NCBI RefSeq assembly: GCF_932526225.1
Contig: NC_064038.1
Span: 14,653,474 to 14,717,473, forward strand
Direction of reading: 5' to 3'
Source: Nematostella vectensis
Taxonomy: Eukaryota > Cnidaria > Anthozoa > Actiniaria > Edwardsiidae
Length of the DNA stretch: 64,000 bases
In this document: one piece after another, positions 44,866 through 62,100 of the stretch
Layout of the letters: each line of letters opens with the position of its first letter
How positions within the stretch are numbered: position 1 is the stretch's first letter
Notes under the pieces: model-generated
Database searches by the model: none
What the model saw: only the letters and a program-made list of their open reading frames with translations
Told to the model about the DNA's origin: nothing
Program-made: the position numbers and the translations under genes

Positions 44866-45797
44866 TAGTTCTAAAACTTAAATTTTTTTTTTACATAAAT
44901 GGGATTCTAAGACGGCTGAAATGGGCCTTTGCTGTTTTCCGTGACCTGTTGACCGTAAATTCACACCAAATCTTTGACATTTCTAGCGTATTATTTTAAG
45001 GCGAGGACTCGGGCTTGTCGGGTGTAACCTCGCGACGGATTTTAAGATATCGCCTTCAAATTTCGGGATCTGATAGATAATTATGCCATGTCATAAAGTG
45101 TGTGAAGAATTTCCGACTTAAAAGATCGCTATTACAGCACTTTTCCTATCCAAATTTCGCCAGAAATGAGAGTTTCAGCTTTGATTCTTGATATTTTCTT
45201 GACAATGTCAAATAACAAAAATTCCTCACACACTTTGGTAGATCATCTATCTGTCATTGAGATGCCATTACGTGAAAGTGCATTCGCAATACCGCGAAGG
45301 TGCATTACCTTCTAGATTAAACTCCGTACTTTTGCGTTTGAGGCCTCAAAACAACACGGAATTTGCTATTGCAAAAATAAAACTTGCAGGAGATAATTCA
45401 ATATTTTATCTTTTATTTAATATATAGTTTGTATATGTAGTGAAAATTGCGGCGCGACAATATTTTTTTCCGCGGACACATCGTTTACCTTTACTTAGAC
45501 CTTAACAAAAATGGCGTAGAAATGGCTATTAGCTGTGTTGTGATATCTATTCCACCTTTAAGAACGCATTCATTGATGCCTTACCGAAATATCGTCACAA
45601 AAAGCAACTCATGTTGTCCCGAATTGTTGAAGAGACCAAAAGTTGTAGCATACATCAGCAGGTCAAGGTTGTTTATTTTTTTTAATTCAATGTGCTTTAA
45701 GGATAAGTCTCTGCATCCGCCAGCGCTATATTCAACCATATTTTAACTTACTTCTCCTACTTATTTTACAATATTCTACTATTCTACTATTTCTTAC

Positions 45798-45964
45798 CCA
45801 GCGCTTTGGTTATAGCCGTCCCATTTCCGGATCTGCATTAACATCCTCTCCACCCCATCAAAGGCGACCTCCATGGGCATGCGTGGCTCCTGGTATCCGC
45901 TGATCCATAGCTCGCACTCGTCATCACATGACACCAAGAAACCATACAGACCGCTCGACGGAGG
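45798..45964 (-). CDS. PA14-like domain exon
   Basis: A 167-bp minus-strand exon with acceptor 'gcaccctgttttttag' and donor GTAAGA. It encodes PPSSGLYGFLVSCDDECELW then ISGYQEPRMPMEVAFDG and MQIRKWDGYNQSAG. G-x-Y-x-F-x-V-x-x-D-D-x-x-E-L-W-I-S is the PA14 core, seen in glycan-binding extracellular proteins and fibrocystin-like proteins, and W-x-x-Y-N-Q fits its later part. An extra Cys pair (SCDDEC) is unusual. It lies on the same strand as the lectin exons at 56-60 kb, across the nested plus-strand gene, so it may belong to the same transcript. Confidence 0.65.
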
Positions 45965-45999
45965 CTAAAAAACAGGGTGCATGCTCAGAATGTCATCCA

Positions 46000-46840
46000 A
46001 GGTCTGCACTGAGACTCTGTCCACAAGTATCCGTTTTTGTTTTAAAACACAACCTTTTTGTTGCGGTTTTTTTTTTTTTATACGACCCGACACCACGGAA
46101 ACGCAGAAACGATAAGAAAACGATAACAAGTTCTACAGCGCATGCTCACTCGCGCGCCAAGTAGACTGCTCAGGTAGATTAAGGCAAGGGCTTTACCGTA
46201 CAATGCAGCAGAAAATCGAAAATAATCAATAAAATATTCATGGTTGCATGTATTGTCTTAAAAATTGTAAGGATTATATGATTCTTAATCTTTAATCTGG
46301 AGATTCGAAAAAAAGTTTTCTATGAAAGATGATACCTTGAAATACTACACTATAAAAACAGATATGGAGGGCCCATCGAATTTCGAGAAAGTCCAGTAAG
46401 AAGATGCATAAAATAAGCATTCCAATATTTTTATATGATAACTAAGGGATCATATGAGCTAGAATCAGCTGGATCGCTACGAACAAGAGTTTAGGTCGCA
46501 TTAAATAAAATTACTACAAAAAATACGTCTTCGAATTCAATTATCTGACCGGCCTTTACCTCGAATTTAAGACTTGTTTTACAACAGGTCGTACTCATCC
46601 ACCTATATTCTACAAGATATACACGAATTCTTGAAGTTGAGACTGCTTTTATTCTAATAAGTCTTGATTTTGAACTGGACTTCGTGCATTTCCAAGTCCA
46701 TATATCCGTGCTGAAGCGTTCGCAGCCATTTTGTTTATACGCCGCCAAAGGAACTGGGCACTACAAATGAGTGTTTCTATAGGAATGGATCAGCGAATGG
46801 GAACTGAGGAACTCATTTACAATGCTAGGGTACCAAGTAA
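46000..46840. other. No firm gene; one minus-strand open frame
   Basis: At 46491-46748 a minus-strand frame ends KTSLKFEVKAGQIIEFEDVF and begins MAAYKQNGCERFSTDIWTWK. It is coding-like in places but unassigned. It could be another exon of the mosaic gene. Confidence 0.25.
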
Positions 46841-46843
46841 AAC

Positions 46844-46936
46844 ATGGCGGACGAAGGAAAGGGAAATATCACAGAAGCCGGCGATGTAGGCTGTTTCCCA
46901 TCGAGAATAAGTGTTTATTTTATGCCAATTAGCTAA
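46844..46936 (+). other. Short open frame upstream of the uncharacterised gene
   Basis: ATG followed by ADEGKGNITEAGDVGCFPSR and then ISVYFMPIS and a stop. The start 'aaacATGGCGG' is a good initiation context, and 'gatGTAGGC' inside it could be a weak donor. It may be a 5' exon of the plus-strand gene beginning at 47281, a small separate peptide, or chance. Confidence 0.25.
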
Positions 46937-47280
46937 AACATTATTCATTTGTTATTATATGTATTGTTTGTTTCCAATTTGATTAAATTCAATTTAATAT
47001 AGGGTACGAATTTGTATCTACCTGTGTTTTATTTTGATGAATGACGCAGCGTAATTTTGCTTGTCTTAGAAGCAAATAAGTTTCTCCTAAGCTTTAGAAT
47101 TGGGCAACGTCTAATATTTAACCCAATATGCGTAATTCAACTCCTATAATACCCGAAACGTGACAGATTTTATCAGCCGCAATAAAAACAAGCTCAAATT
47201 TAGGCGGGATTTTCGAAACGATTTATTGAGTTTACGGTCAAATCAAGTATTTCTCCTCAAATATACTATACTGTGTAGTA

Positions 47281-54248
<6,968 letters not shown>

Positions 54249-54890
54249 AATTGTGAGCCTGCATTTCTGTGACTTTTTGTAAATAATATATCTGTCTGAC
54301 ATAAATCAATGCTTTTATCGCGGCTATGTTTTTATAATTTAACGACAAACAGAACATGTCACGATTAAAGCCTGTAATTTTATTTAAGCTTACTTAATAG
54401 TCCTCAGATAAGAATGTAATATAGATTATTTTATAACAAAATTATAGAGTTTAGAGGAGCCTTCCACCAGGAAAATGCTACATCTTTAATAAAAATGACG
54501 GCTCGTCTCATAAATATAGATTTAGAATTCCCTCATCGATGAATTATGTTGTTTGCTCTACATAACTAGTATTGTTATGATATTTGAGGAGCTTGATAAA
54601 TGGTACGGATAAAAAGGGAACTTACCTCTTAAACTTTAATTCGGGTCTCCATCGGTTCCCCGTCTTTCTTTCCCTGTCTTTCCCGGTCTTTCTTTCCGCT
54701 TCACAAAAAAGCTTTCATGTACGAATTATGCGAACAACACGGTGACGGGCACACACAGTACCAATATTCCGCTGACCATGTATAACGATGGCGCACATCT
54801 TAGGTATCGTATGACGCAAAGGTCAATCGCTGACAGGAAAGGCGATCAATTTACTTATCCCCTCTACAGGAGAAAATTTGACCCGTGCCT
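54249..54890. other. 3' flank of the uncharacterised gene, no other gene
   Basis: AT-rich sequence. 'aataaaaatga' at about 54488 could serve polyadenylation. A C/T-rich stretch 'ccccgtctttctttccctgt' with 'ctttcccggtctttctttcc' lies at 54658-54698. Confidence 0.4.
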
Positions 54891-54896
54891 CAATCT

Positions 54897-55130
54897 ACTT
54901 GAGTGGACCTGAGTTATCACGTCATCGTTTTCGAAAAGTTCCGTTTTCGTCCGTCCTCGCGCCACCAAAAGGGTATCGTTTTCTAATTGTTCCACTGTGG
55001 AGATCGTTTTCAAATCGTTCCGTTTTCGGTCATCGTTTTCGCGTTTCCGTGTGGACATAATCCGTATCCGTAACAAAAAGGTTGAGTTTTCAAACGAAAA
55101 TGGATACGTGTGGACGGGGTCTGAGATATA
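54897..55130. mobile_element. MITE-like element, one end clear
   Basis: Repeated 'cgttttcg', 'gttccgttttcg' and 'ttcaaatcgttccg' words end in 'tggatacgtgtggacggggt'. 'cgttttcgtgtggac' ends with this internal repetition are typical of a widespread family of short non-autonomous elements in marine invertebrates. The left end is not well defined. Confidence 0.5.
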
Positions 55131-55311
55131 TCTAACCGACAGTGTTGAATACAGTATGTGCAAGAGAAGGGCATACAGTCGATCTATTCAGTATTTGTAC
55201 ATGTTTTAAACAACAGTGTAGAAGAAGATGTTAGGTTAGTCATATATAGAATTATAGAACAAAGCTTGCTTTAAATTTCTTTTTTCTTTAAATTCGACAA
55301 TATTTTGCAGT

Positions 55312-55938
55312 TTCTAAAACACCAGGACCAGGACCAGGACCAGGATAAGGACCAGGACCAGGACCAGGACCAGGACCAGGACCAGGACCAGGACCAGGAC
55401 CAGGACCAGGACCAGGACCAGGACCAGGACCAGGACCAGGACCAGGACCAGGACCAGGACCAGGACCAGGACCAGGACCAGGACCAGGACCAGGACCAGG
55501 ACCAGGACCAGGACCAGGACCAGGACCAGGACCAGGACCAGGACCAGGACCAGGACCAGGACCAGGACCAGGACCAGGACCAGGACCAGGACCAGGACCA
55601 GGACCAGGACCAGGACCAGGACCAGGACCAGGACCAGGACCAGGACCAGGACCAGGACCAGGACCAGGACCAGGACCAGGACCAGGACCAGGACCAGGAC
55701 CAGGACCAGGACCAGGACCAGGACCAGGACCAGGACCAGGACCAGGACCAGGACCAGGACCAGGACCAGGACCAGGACCAGGACCAGGACCAGGACCAGG
55801 ACCAGGACCAGGACCAGGACCAGGACCAGGACCAGGACCAGGACCAGGACCAGGACCAGGACCAGGACCAGGACCAGGACCAGGACCAGGACCAGGACCA
55901 GGACCAGGACCAGGACCAGGACCAGGACCAGGACCAGG
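55312..55938 (+). repeat. (ACCAGG)n hexanucleotide satellite, ~104 units
   Basis: Near-perfect tandem 'ccaggaccaggaccagga' with one interruption ('ggataagga') in the fifth unit. The purity indicates recent expansion. All six frames are open, and Gln-Asp repeat frames are artefacts. Confidence 0.98.
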
Positions 55939-56030
55939 TTATAGTTATTCTATATGTTATTCTATAACGACAAAGAGATTTTGTCGACGGGGAAATGTCT
56001 AGGGAATCATTGTTGAAAGGATATTAATAC

Positions 56031-56257
56031 CTGCAAGTAACTCGTGATCAGCTGTCCATGGTCCTCGGATACCTCCTGCGAAGTCTCAAAATCTCTGCCC
56101 CAGGTCGCTCCCTGTGGGGATGAACTGTACACATAATTATCTCGAATGGTAGCCAGGCCTTGTGTGATGATCGGCGTATACCAAATGTCCCGATGAATAC
56201 CGCGAATCTCCTCGGCAGATTCTATGGGAGATATTTGAGCTGAGGACGTGGTCGATC
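56031..56257 (-). CDS. Exon of mosaic extracellular gene, domain unrecognised
   Basis: A 227-bp minus-strand exon with acceptor 'tgtgttgcag' and a donor at GTATTA. It encodes STTSSAQISPIESAEEIRGI, HRDIWYTPIITQGLATIRDN, then YVYSSSPQGATWGRDFETSQ. It has clean splice sites and coding-like composition. It follows the fucolectin-like exons in transcription order. It could be a linker or the start of another domain (perhaps the PA14-like one at 45.9 kb); I do not recognise it. Confidence 0.6.
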
Positions 56258-56907
56258 CTGCAACACATTCATATCACTCTCCATTATATCATTCTCCAAC
56301 TCCTCATATTGTTATTTTTTTTAGAATAATCTATTAGGCCTGAGGCGTGCGCGCGGGAGACCCATGATAATCTGGTATGGGATTCTTTTTCAACGCTGTT
56401 GTATCGCCAACGCATCAAAGGCCACTTCGCCTACGCATCAAGGGGTCTGTTTGATGCGCTTTATGAGCAAGACTTATAAACATGTCTCTGTTCTACAAAG
56501 ATAGTAGAACAAAGACAGTGAACTCACTCCTTCGGCGTGCCTACGGCTATAACTATTCCACTGTTCTTACGATTGCCATGATCTTTACGTCAAATTAAAG
56601 TTCACATATAGGGGAATCTTTTTCGTGGGGTCTGTTTGATGTGCTTGATTATGGGTAAACGCAAATATGTCGTTGTTCTTCCTAGAGGACGGAAGCGCAA
56701 CGTACGTAATTTTCCGATTTTCAGTGTAACACTAGTGCAAAAGCAAGTGCAAGAGATCGCAATCGCTTGATATTCTTGGGCTTGCGCTTGTCCTGACCGA
56801 CAACGTTTGTGCTTGAATCCTTTAGTGAAAGCTAACCTTAAATTTCTATTTATTTGTCCAACCCGATCAAACTAATGTAATCCCCACAACACAAACTACC
56901 ACATTAC

Positions 56908-57187
56908 CATATGCCTGTACGGTGACTATGCAGAGAATCAGGGTAGCATTTGCACCATCTAACGTAATCATGACGGTGCGGCCTCTGATTGGTTTACACC
57001 CAGCTTTGAGCCAATCAATGCTTCCATAAGACATGACGTCACCACAGCGCTGAGAACGTGCCCCTTGAATGACTGAGATTTCCATATTTGACAGTCCCAC
57101 GTGACAACAACCCTTGTTATTTAATATCTCAATAGAATAAACGTACATCGACCTCAATAAGTCAACGCTCCACCAGGGGTTGGACGC
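56908..57187 (-). CDS. Fucolectin-like (F5/8C-type, FTP) domain, second exon
   Basis: Minus-strand exon of 280 bp, acceptor 'tctcttttctttttaag', donor GTAATG. It encodes ASNPWWSVDLLRSMYVYSIE, then ILNNKGCCHVGLSNMEISVI and TVMITLDGANATLILCIVTV. P-W-W-x-V-D-L, I-x-I-x-N-x-x-x-C-C-x-x-x-L-x-N and x-L-x-L-C-x-V-x-V are the signature of eel-fucolectin/tachylectin-4/pentraxin-1 domains, which bind fucose with a His/Arg set and calcium. The usual binding Arg pair is not obvious (NNKGCCHVGL), so sugar binding is uncertain. It completes the exon at 57387-57493. Confidence 0.85.
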
Positions 57188-57386
57188 CTTAAAAAGAAAA
57201 GAGATGACATGAACACGCGTTATAATACAGACATTTTAATAAGGAAGTCATGATCCTGAGAAAATTACGTGACCAACACTTTTAGAACTTTTTTTCTTGT
57301 ATGACCAGGATATTCGCGTGACTATGACTATTGCCTTTGCGTGACCAGGATATTCGCGTAATCATGACCTTTGCGCTAGTTTATAC

Positions 57387-57493
57387 CTTCGTGTAGAAGC
57401 AGGTATTTGGGAAGCCGTCAACGGCGAATGATGATTTGGTGGAGTTGCTCTGTTCAGCGGAGCTGTTTGTTGGTTTCTTGGCAGCCATGTCCA
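57387..57493 (-). CDS. Fucolectin-like domain, first exon
   Basis: A 107-bp minus-strand exon, acceptor 'ttgtctatttgtgaag', donor GTATAA. It encodes MAAKKPTNSSAEQSNSTKSS followed by FAVDGFPNTCFYTK. K-P-x-x-x-S-S...A-V-D-G...C-x-x-T is the start of the fucolectin-like fold, continued in the exon at 56908-57187. Confidence 0.8.
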
Positions 57494-58383
57494 CTTCACA
57501 AATAGACAAAACCGTAAAATGAAACACTTTTACCCTTGCATGATTGCTACCAAATCAGGCGCCTGTAGCCAGGCGCAGAAATGGACATCTTATGGAAAGA
57601 GTATAGGATTTGAAAGAACTTCAATAAGAAAGGACGGCTCCTATACGTTCGAGATTTTCCACTTCAAATAGTATTAAACGCATTGGGAAATGGCTGACCA
57701 CTTTTTTTAGAACCATCCCCACTACTTCCCACAATGCTACGCGCACGTGAAACCTAGGTCAGGGGGCAAGACCAGGTCAAGTGTAGAGTTCCGTAAATAT
57801 AGAAAAAAATAGAGACGTATCTCGGCCTTTTTTTAAGTTGGAAAAATGTTTTGTATACATAAGGAAATAGCGTAGAGCCTTTTTGAAATTTGTTTTTCCA
57901 CTAACAACTACAAAAATTTTGAATAAAAGTAACATTAAAAACAGCGCGCGCTTGTCTGAAATTACGAAACCTGAAAACATTTTTGCTTCAGAACCTTTTT
58001 AATCTCCATTTCGTATCTTTCCAAGTCACAGAGAAGATGAAAATTTAGTTGTTTTTAAACTATTTTTAGTTTTAGTTGTTTTTAAACTATTCGAATTTTA
58101 AGAACTTTACCCAATCTGTTTTGCTTCTTACAATGTCTCTAGCGGGAATGACGACCAAAATCCGGTTTCCCGGTTTCATGCACGTGTCGCAAAGAGTTTT
58201 TGAGAAGATGTTCTAGTTCTATTCTCAGTGAATATATAGTAAACGCAGCTGATTAGATTTTTCGTCCATGCTTTTAAAAATAACCTGATCTGTGAAAACG
58301 CCCAATCAACATCAACATACAGCCCCCCCTCCCCTCCAGCCGCATTTAATGCAACCATTTAAACCACTAAAAACTCTGCTTAC
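57494..58383. other. Intron, no gene seen
   Basis: No supported coding sequence. A short direct repeat 'tagttgtttttaaactattt' lies at about 58045 and 58074. Slightly upstream in the neighbouring intron, 'gcgtgaccaggatattcgcg' and a partial copy occur near 57300-57360. Confidence 0.45.
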
Positions 58384-58788
58384 CTGAATTCCGTTGACAG
58401 ATGAAACCAGTCCGCAATGAGCACGCATGCAAAATAAGTCCCGGATGTACCTCCGTCAGGCCTGCGCATAATGGCTTGTCGCCAGTTTTCGGGTACCCAC
58501 TTTTCCAAAGGCTACTCTGTACTGTTTTGCCGTCTACCCACGTCAAGTTTTGATTTACAAAAGTCACGGTGTTACACATTCCTACATGGAATGGTGCCCG
58601 TGCAGTTGGGATAGTTTCCAGGATCTTAGAGATGTCAGAGAGTGCGTTGCTGTCGCGTATTGTCGCAAGATCGCCACCGATTCGCCGACATTCGGCTCGA
58701 GCGCCACCCCAAGTTCGCTTGTCGTTCACGTAGAATCGGAGACAGCCCGAGGATCCGGAACTTATCCATCCGGAAAAACATGTGTGAT
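58384..58788 (-). CDS. C-type lectin-like domain exon
   Basis: A 405-bp minus-strand exon, acceptor 'tgttttgtag', donor GTAAGC. It holds a whole C-type lectin fold: CFSGWISSGSSGCLRFYVND, WGGARAECRRIGGDLATIRD, HVGMCNT...NLTWVDGKTVQSSLW, ending CSLRTGFICQRNSG. Cys spacing, the A-x-x-x-C helix, the L-A-x-I-x-D strand, L-T-W-V-D-G and the last F-I-C are all present. The calcium and sugar sites usual in EPN/QPD lectins and the W-N-D triplet are not clear, so carbohydrate binding is unproven. Confidence 0.92.
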
Positions 58789-58963
58789 CTACAAAACATA
58801 ACAAACAGAAAAAAAATATTTCAATACAACCCTTTAACTTACATTAAGCTCAAGCTATTTTTTTCCAAGTGTGCAGTTTGATAAGAAAGCAATGTACTTA
58901 TTGCTACAAAACAAAGCTAGAAAAATACACAAGCCACACCAGCTTCAGAAGCGGATTTACAAA

Positions 58964-58981
58964 GGGGGGGGGGGGGGGGGG
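58964..58981 (+). repeat. Poly-G tract
   Basis: 17-18 consecutive G between 'caaag' and 'ctggatt'. Confidence 0.9.
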
Positions 58982-59371
58982 CTGGATTAGATGGTCCGGA
59001 CACTGTCCCTTAACAAACTGTTCAAGGGAAGCTGTTCGAATTCCCTTTTAACAGAGAGAGATGATAGGATTTGACAAGAGACTTCTCAAAAAAACATCGC
59101 GTCAACCACTTGAGTTCGCGCGTGGCACAAATTGTAAAAATGCTTTGTTTAGAACTCGAAAGTATTAAATGATAACATTGGCTCGTAGCGCCTCTTTCTG
59201 CGAACCCTATAAATACAATTTCTAATAGAAAAGAAATTCCGTAAAATACCTGCATCTAATTTTAACACTTAAAGTTACGACGAGCATCCCTATGAGGTCG
59301 ACATGACATCAGGGTTGCCATCAGTCCATTACTAGAATAAGCAAAAGCTTACCATCTATAGAACTACTTAC

Positions 59372-59758
59372 CCTCTATAACTTGGACATTTATGGATAAC
59401 ACATCTGTCTCTTTGCAACATCCTTCGTACTCTCCCATCTCTAAAACAATCTGCTGAGCTTGACCATTTCGTTTGACGGCAAAAACAGGTCTTGATTGAT
59501 TTAGAGATCCAGTATATTCGTAAAAAAAGTCCACAGGAAATGCGGACTTACCAAAATATGTCCGTAGAATATTTTCGTATCCATTCCACTTGTCAGTGGT
59601 CTTCGACTTGTCACCATAAACAAAAAACATTTGTTTCTTTAGGTTACCTGTGGTTCGACGAGCCAGGAATGAAAACTGGTTAAACCAGTTATCTGTCGGA
59701 GGCTCGTTATCAATTTGGTAGAATCCGTTAGTCGTGGAAACGTGAAACAGTCTTGTCT
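59372..59758 (-). CDS. Exon of mosaic gene, unrecognised extracellular domain
   Basis: A 387-bp minus-strand exon, acceptor 'cttttcatacag', donor GTAAGT. It encodes TRLFHVSTTNGFYQIDNEPP, TDNWFNQFSFLARRTTGNLK, then MFFVYGDKSKTTDKWNGYEN, FFYEYTGSLNQSRPVFAVKR and EYEGCCKETDVLSINVQVIE. The alternating strands suggest a beta-sandwich of about 125 residues; there is a vicinal Cys pair near the end. I do not recognise the family. It lies between a MAM end and a C-type lectin. Confidence 0.75.
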
Positions 59759-60271
59759 CTGTATGAAAAGCAAAGTATATAAAAGGTTTGCTGTTGTAAT
59801 CTTTCTATCGATTCTTGGGTTCTTAGAAGATCAAATAGGTGCACATGCAAAACCAATTATCTAAAAGAATAAAGAAATAAACACGTTTAAGAGTACGATA
59901 GCAAACTCTACTTTGAAAAAAGTCCGGGCTTTATTTTTCTCTGACGTACATCAAATATAACTTATTCATCTTCTCATGCTACACCATCAAAGTCTGACAT
60001 TTGCGTTGTTTTCAGCAGCAACTAGATGACGTCATGCGTAACTGGCGGTTTTGTTGGGTTTCAGCGGAAAATTATTTTACTGACTGGCTGTTCAGGCGCA
60101 AGAGGGCCCCTGCTCAACTCCTTGGACGCCACTGAACTCTAGACCCTGCGCTGCGTGGTCGAATAACTAGCCAGCCAAACAAACTAGCGCCGCTAAACGA
60201 ACAAACAGCTCCGAAACAAACGAGACCGCCAGTTACGTAGGCTAACATGTGATTCCCATAAGAAAAGATCT

Positions 60272-60460
60272 TGTTGGATGGAATCTGAAGGGATGGAAAC
60301 TGGATGGATATAAACTGAATGGATGGAATATGGATGAATGAAACCTAAAAAGTTGGATTCTGAATGTATAGAATCTAGTTGGCAGGAATACGGAGTGTTA
60401 AAATCTGTTTGGATGGTATCTGAATGGAAAGAATCTCGATACATGGAAAAAGGATGGATG
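60272..60460 (+). repeat. Degenerate tandem repeat (TGGATGGAATCTGAA-like)
   Basis: About a dozen diverged copies of a 15- to 17-bp unit such as 'tggatggaatctgaa' and 'tggatggatataaactgaat' lie in tandem inside an intron of the minus-strand gene. Confidence 0.7.
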
Positions 60461-60475
60461 GAGTTTTTAGCTTAC

Positions 60476-60563
60476 CTTGTGCGCATGACCCGTTCGTAAA
60501 TAAAATGTCATCGATCGCTGTATCGCCAAACGACGAGGTATCCCTCTTCACCTCTAGAGTAAC
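60476..60563 (-). CDS. MAM domain C-terminal exon (most upstream exon found)
   Basis: An 88-bp minus-strand exon, acceptor 'tttgttcttttataaag', donor GTAAGC. It encodes VTLEVKRDTSSFGDTAIDDI followed by LFTNGSCAQ, a typical MAM end (T-A-I-D-D-I-x-F-x-x-G-x-C). The rest of this MAM and the gene start are expected at higher coordinates but were not found up to 64000; LTR and LINE sequence occupies that space. Confidence 0.85.
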
Positions 60564-61134
60564 CTTTATAAAAGAACAAACGTGATGTAGACAATGCGAA
60601 TAGTAAAGATTCAAATAGATAAGTAACTTGAATAACGTGAGTGGCAAAAAGCACTACACCTTGATAATGTCAGTTCAAGGAAACAAGAAGTAGATAATAA
60701 GCCAAGTAAAACGTGGTGTGACAAACAAAGTGAATGACAAAAAGAAATACCATCGACGAGAAGAATATGAAGAACGACCATTTAACCAGTGGTGGTGGCA
60801 ACAAAAACTACTTATTAACCTAGCGCGAGGTCTGTACGAAGAAATATCAGACCAAGGTCTTGAATGAACGGCCAAAGCCCGCAGGCCGAGCAGAAAAGAC
60901 CAAGGTATGATATTTCACCTTACAGACCGAGCAATGGAGGTCAACAAAAGTTTAATTATATGGCTTTCAAAATCTAAAGTGAAGAGAAAAGAAAAGAATA
61001 CTAATATCGATTAGTTTATCAATCGAATTAAAAAAGAGGGGGAAACAAGAAGCTCTCGCGCGCGGTCAACTAAAAAAAATGTAAAAGAGTGAAAAGATTA
61101 AAAAAATATAAGACGACAACTACCAAACAGGCCT
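60564..61134. other. No gene seen
   Basis: Purine-rich AT sequence ('gaaaagaaaagaatacta', 'aaaaaagagggggaaacaag') with no supported coding sequence. Confidence 0.5.
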
Positions 61135-61341
61135 TGTAGTGAAAAAAATGTTCTTCTTAGTAGTTTGTAGTGTGAACTCGCCCTGCATTATGGGTACTCT
61201 GGAGTTGTTTTATAAACCCGCAGGGCAATGTGGGTCCTGGTGTGGGTGACCTCGTGTTGTGTTGACAGAGTTGGAGTGCATTAAAGTTCTTGTTGTTGTT
61301 TTGTATCGTTCTCCTATCTCGCCTGGTTTTCGGCCACCACA
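61135..61341 (+). repeat. 5' long terminal repeat of a Ty3/gypsy-type element
   Basis: Begins TGTAGTG and ends CCACCACA (TG...CA ends), about 207 bp. 'ttttataaacccgcaggg' could be its promoter part. It is followed after two bases by a primer-binding-like site. Only one LTR is in the window, and no matching 3' LTR was found. Confidence 0.65.
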
Positions 61342-61343
61342 TC

Positions 61344-61356
61344 TGGTGTCAGAAGT
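61344..61356 (+). promoter_or_regulatory. Retrotransposon primer-binding site
   Basis: 'tggtgtcagaagt' directly after the LTR end is the common tRNA-primed start sequence of many Ty3/gypsy elements. Confidence 0.65.
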
Positions 61357-61402
61357 ATAAAGGAGAGTTTTGGAAGACTTTTAGTTTGAGAGATAGAGAG
61401 AG

Positions 61403-62100
61403 ATGAGCTTGTTTGTGCCGGTGCCTGATGTGTGGAAAGCATACGACGAGCCGTTCAGTCGTTCAGTTTACACCGCAAGATTAGAGGCCATTTCAACAGC
61501 TAATAAATGAGATAAGAGTCAGGCACGGCTGTGTTTGAGACGATACTAACTGGATCAGCCTTTGTGACCAATGTGGAACAGACCGATAAAGAAAAAAAGG
61601 ATTACTTTGCATTGAAGAAGAAGAAACAGTCTTAGCGCCGCCGGAAAAGCGACAGCTTCACCGAGCTCACTTCAGGACGCGGGTGCGCAAAGCAACAGAG
61701 GAATTAAATGAGTTTTCGTTCGTCTTCAAGGATTTATGCAGGAAAGCCTACTCATAGAGGAGATGGTAGAGGAAATAAATAAATGGGGATAAATTTATCG
61801 AAGGACTTTTATCGAAGGAGCTTTAAGAGTAGCCGTTGATATATTGAATATAAAAACACAATATGACATCATTTAAGGACATTTGGTTATAAATAGCCTA
61901 TCTTTCGAAACCTTTGCATAGAGCTATCTATAAAATCCAAATAAGTTATCATAATCAGTTTGCTTTCAAAAAGCGACCGATATTCTTTAAAATGTCTTTG
62001 TGACGTCACAATGAAGTCTCTTAAGTTAGCAGAAACGGGCAATATTACTGTTTTTCTTGGAAAAACGGATATGCTGAAGCCTAAAATTGACACTGGTGAT
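61403..62100 (+). pseudogene. Ty3/gypsy-type gag remnant
   Basis: An ATG at 61403 opens MSLFVPVPDVWKAYDEPFSR followed by about 15 residues to a stop. V-P-x-P-x-x-W/F...E-x-F-x-x-Y-x-x-R-L-E is the usual gag start of this group. After it, only scattered, frame-shifted traces remain, and the region is interrupted by sequence with no coding content (61750-62090). Confidence 0.55.

Noticed and set aside
54864-55209. Overlapping frames on both strands near 55 kb
   Set aside because: They lie in a MITE-like repeat built of 'cgttttcg' words.
55305-55967. Gln-Asp repeat protein of about 220 residues
   Set aside because: Translation of a pure hexanucleotide satellite that is open in all frames.
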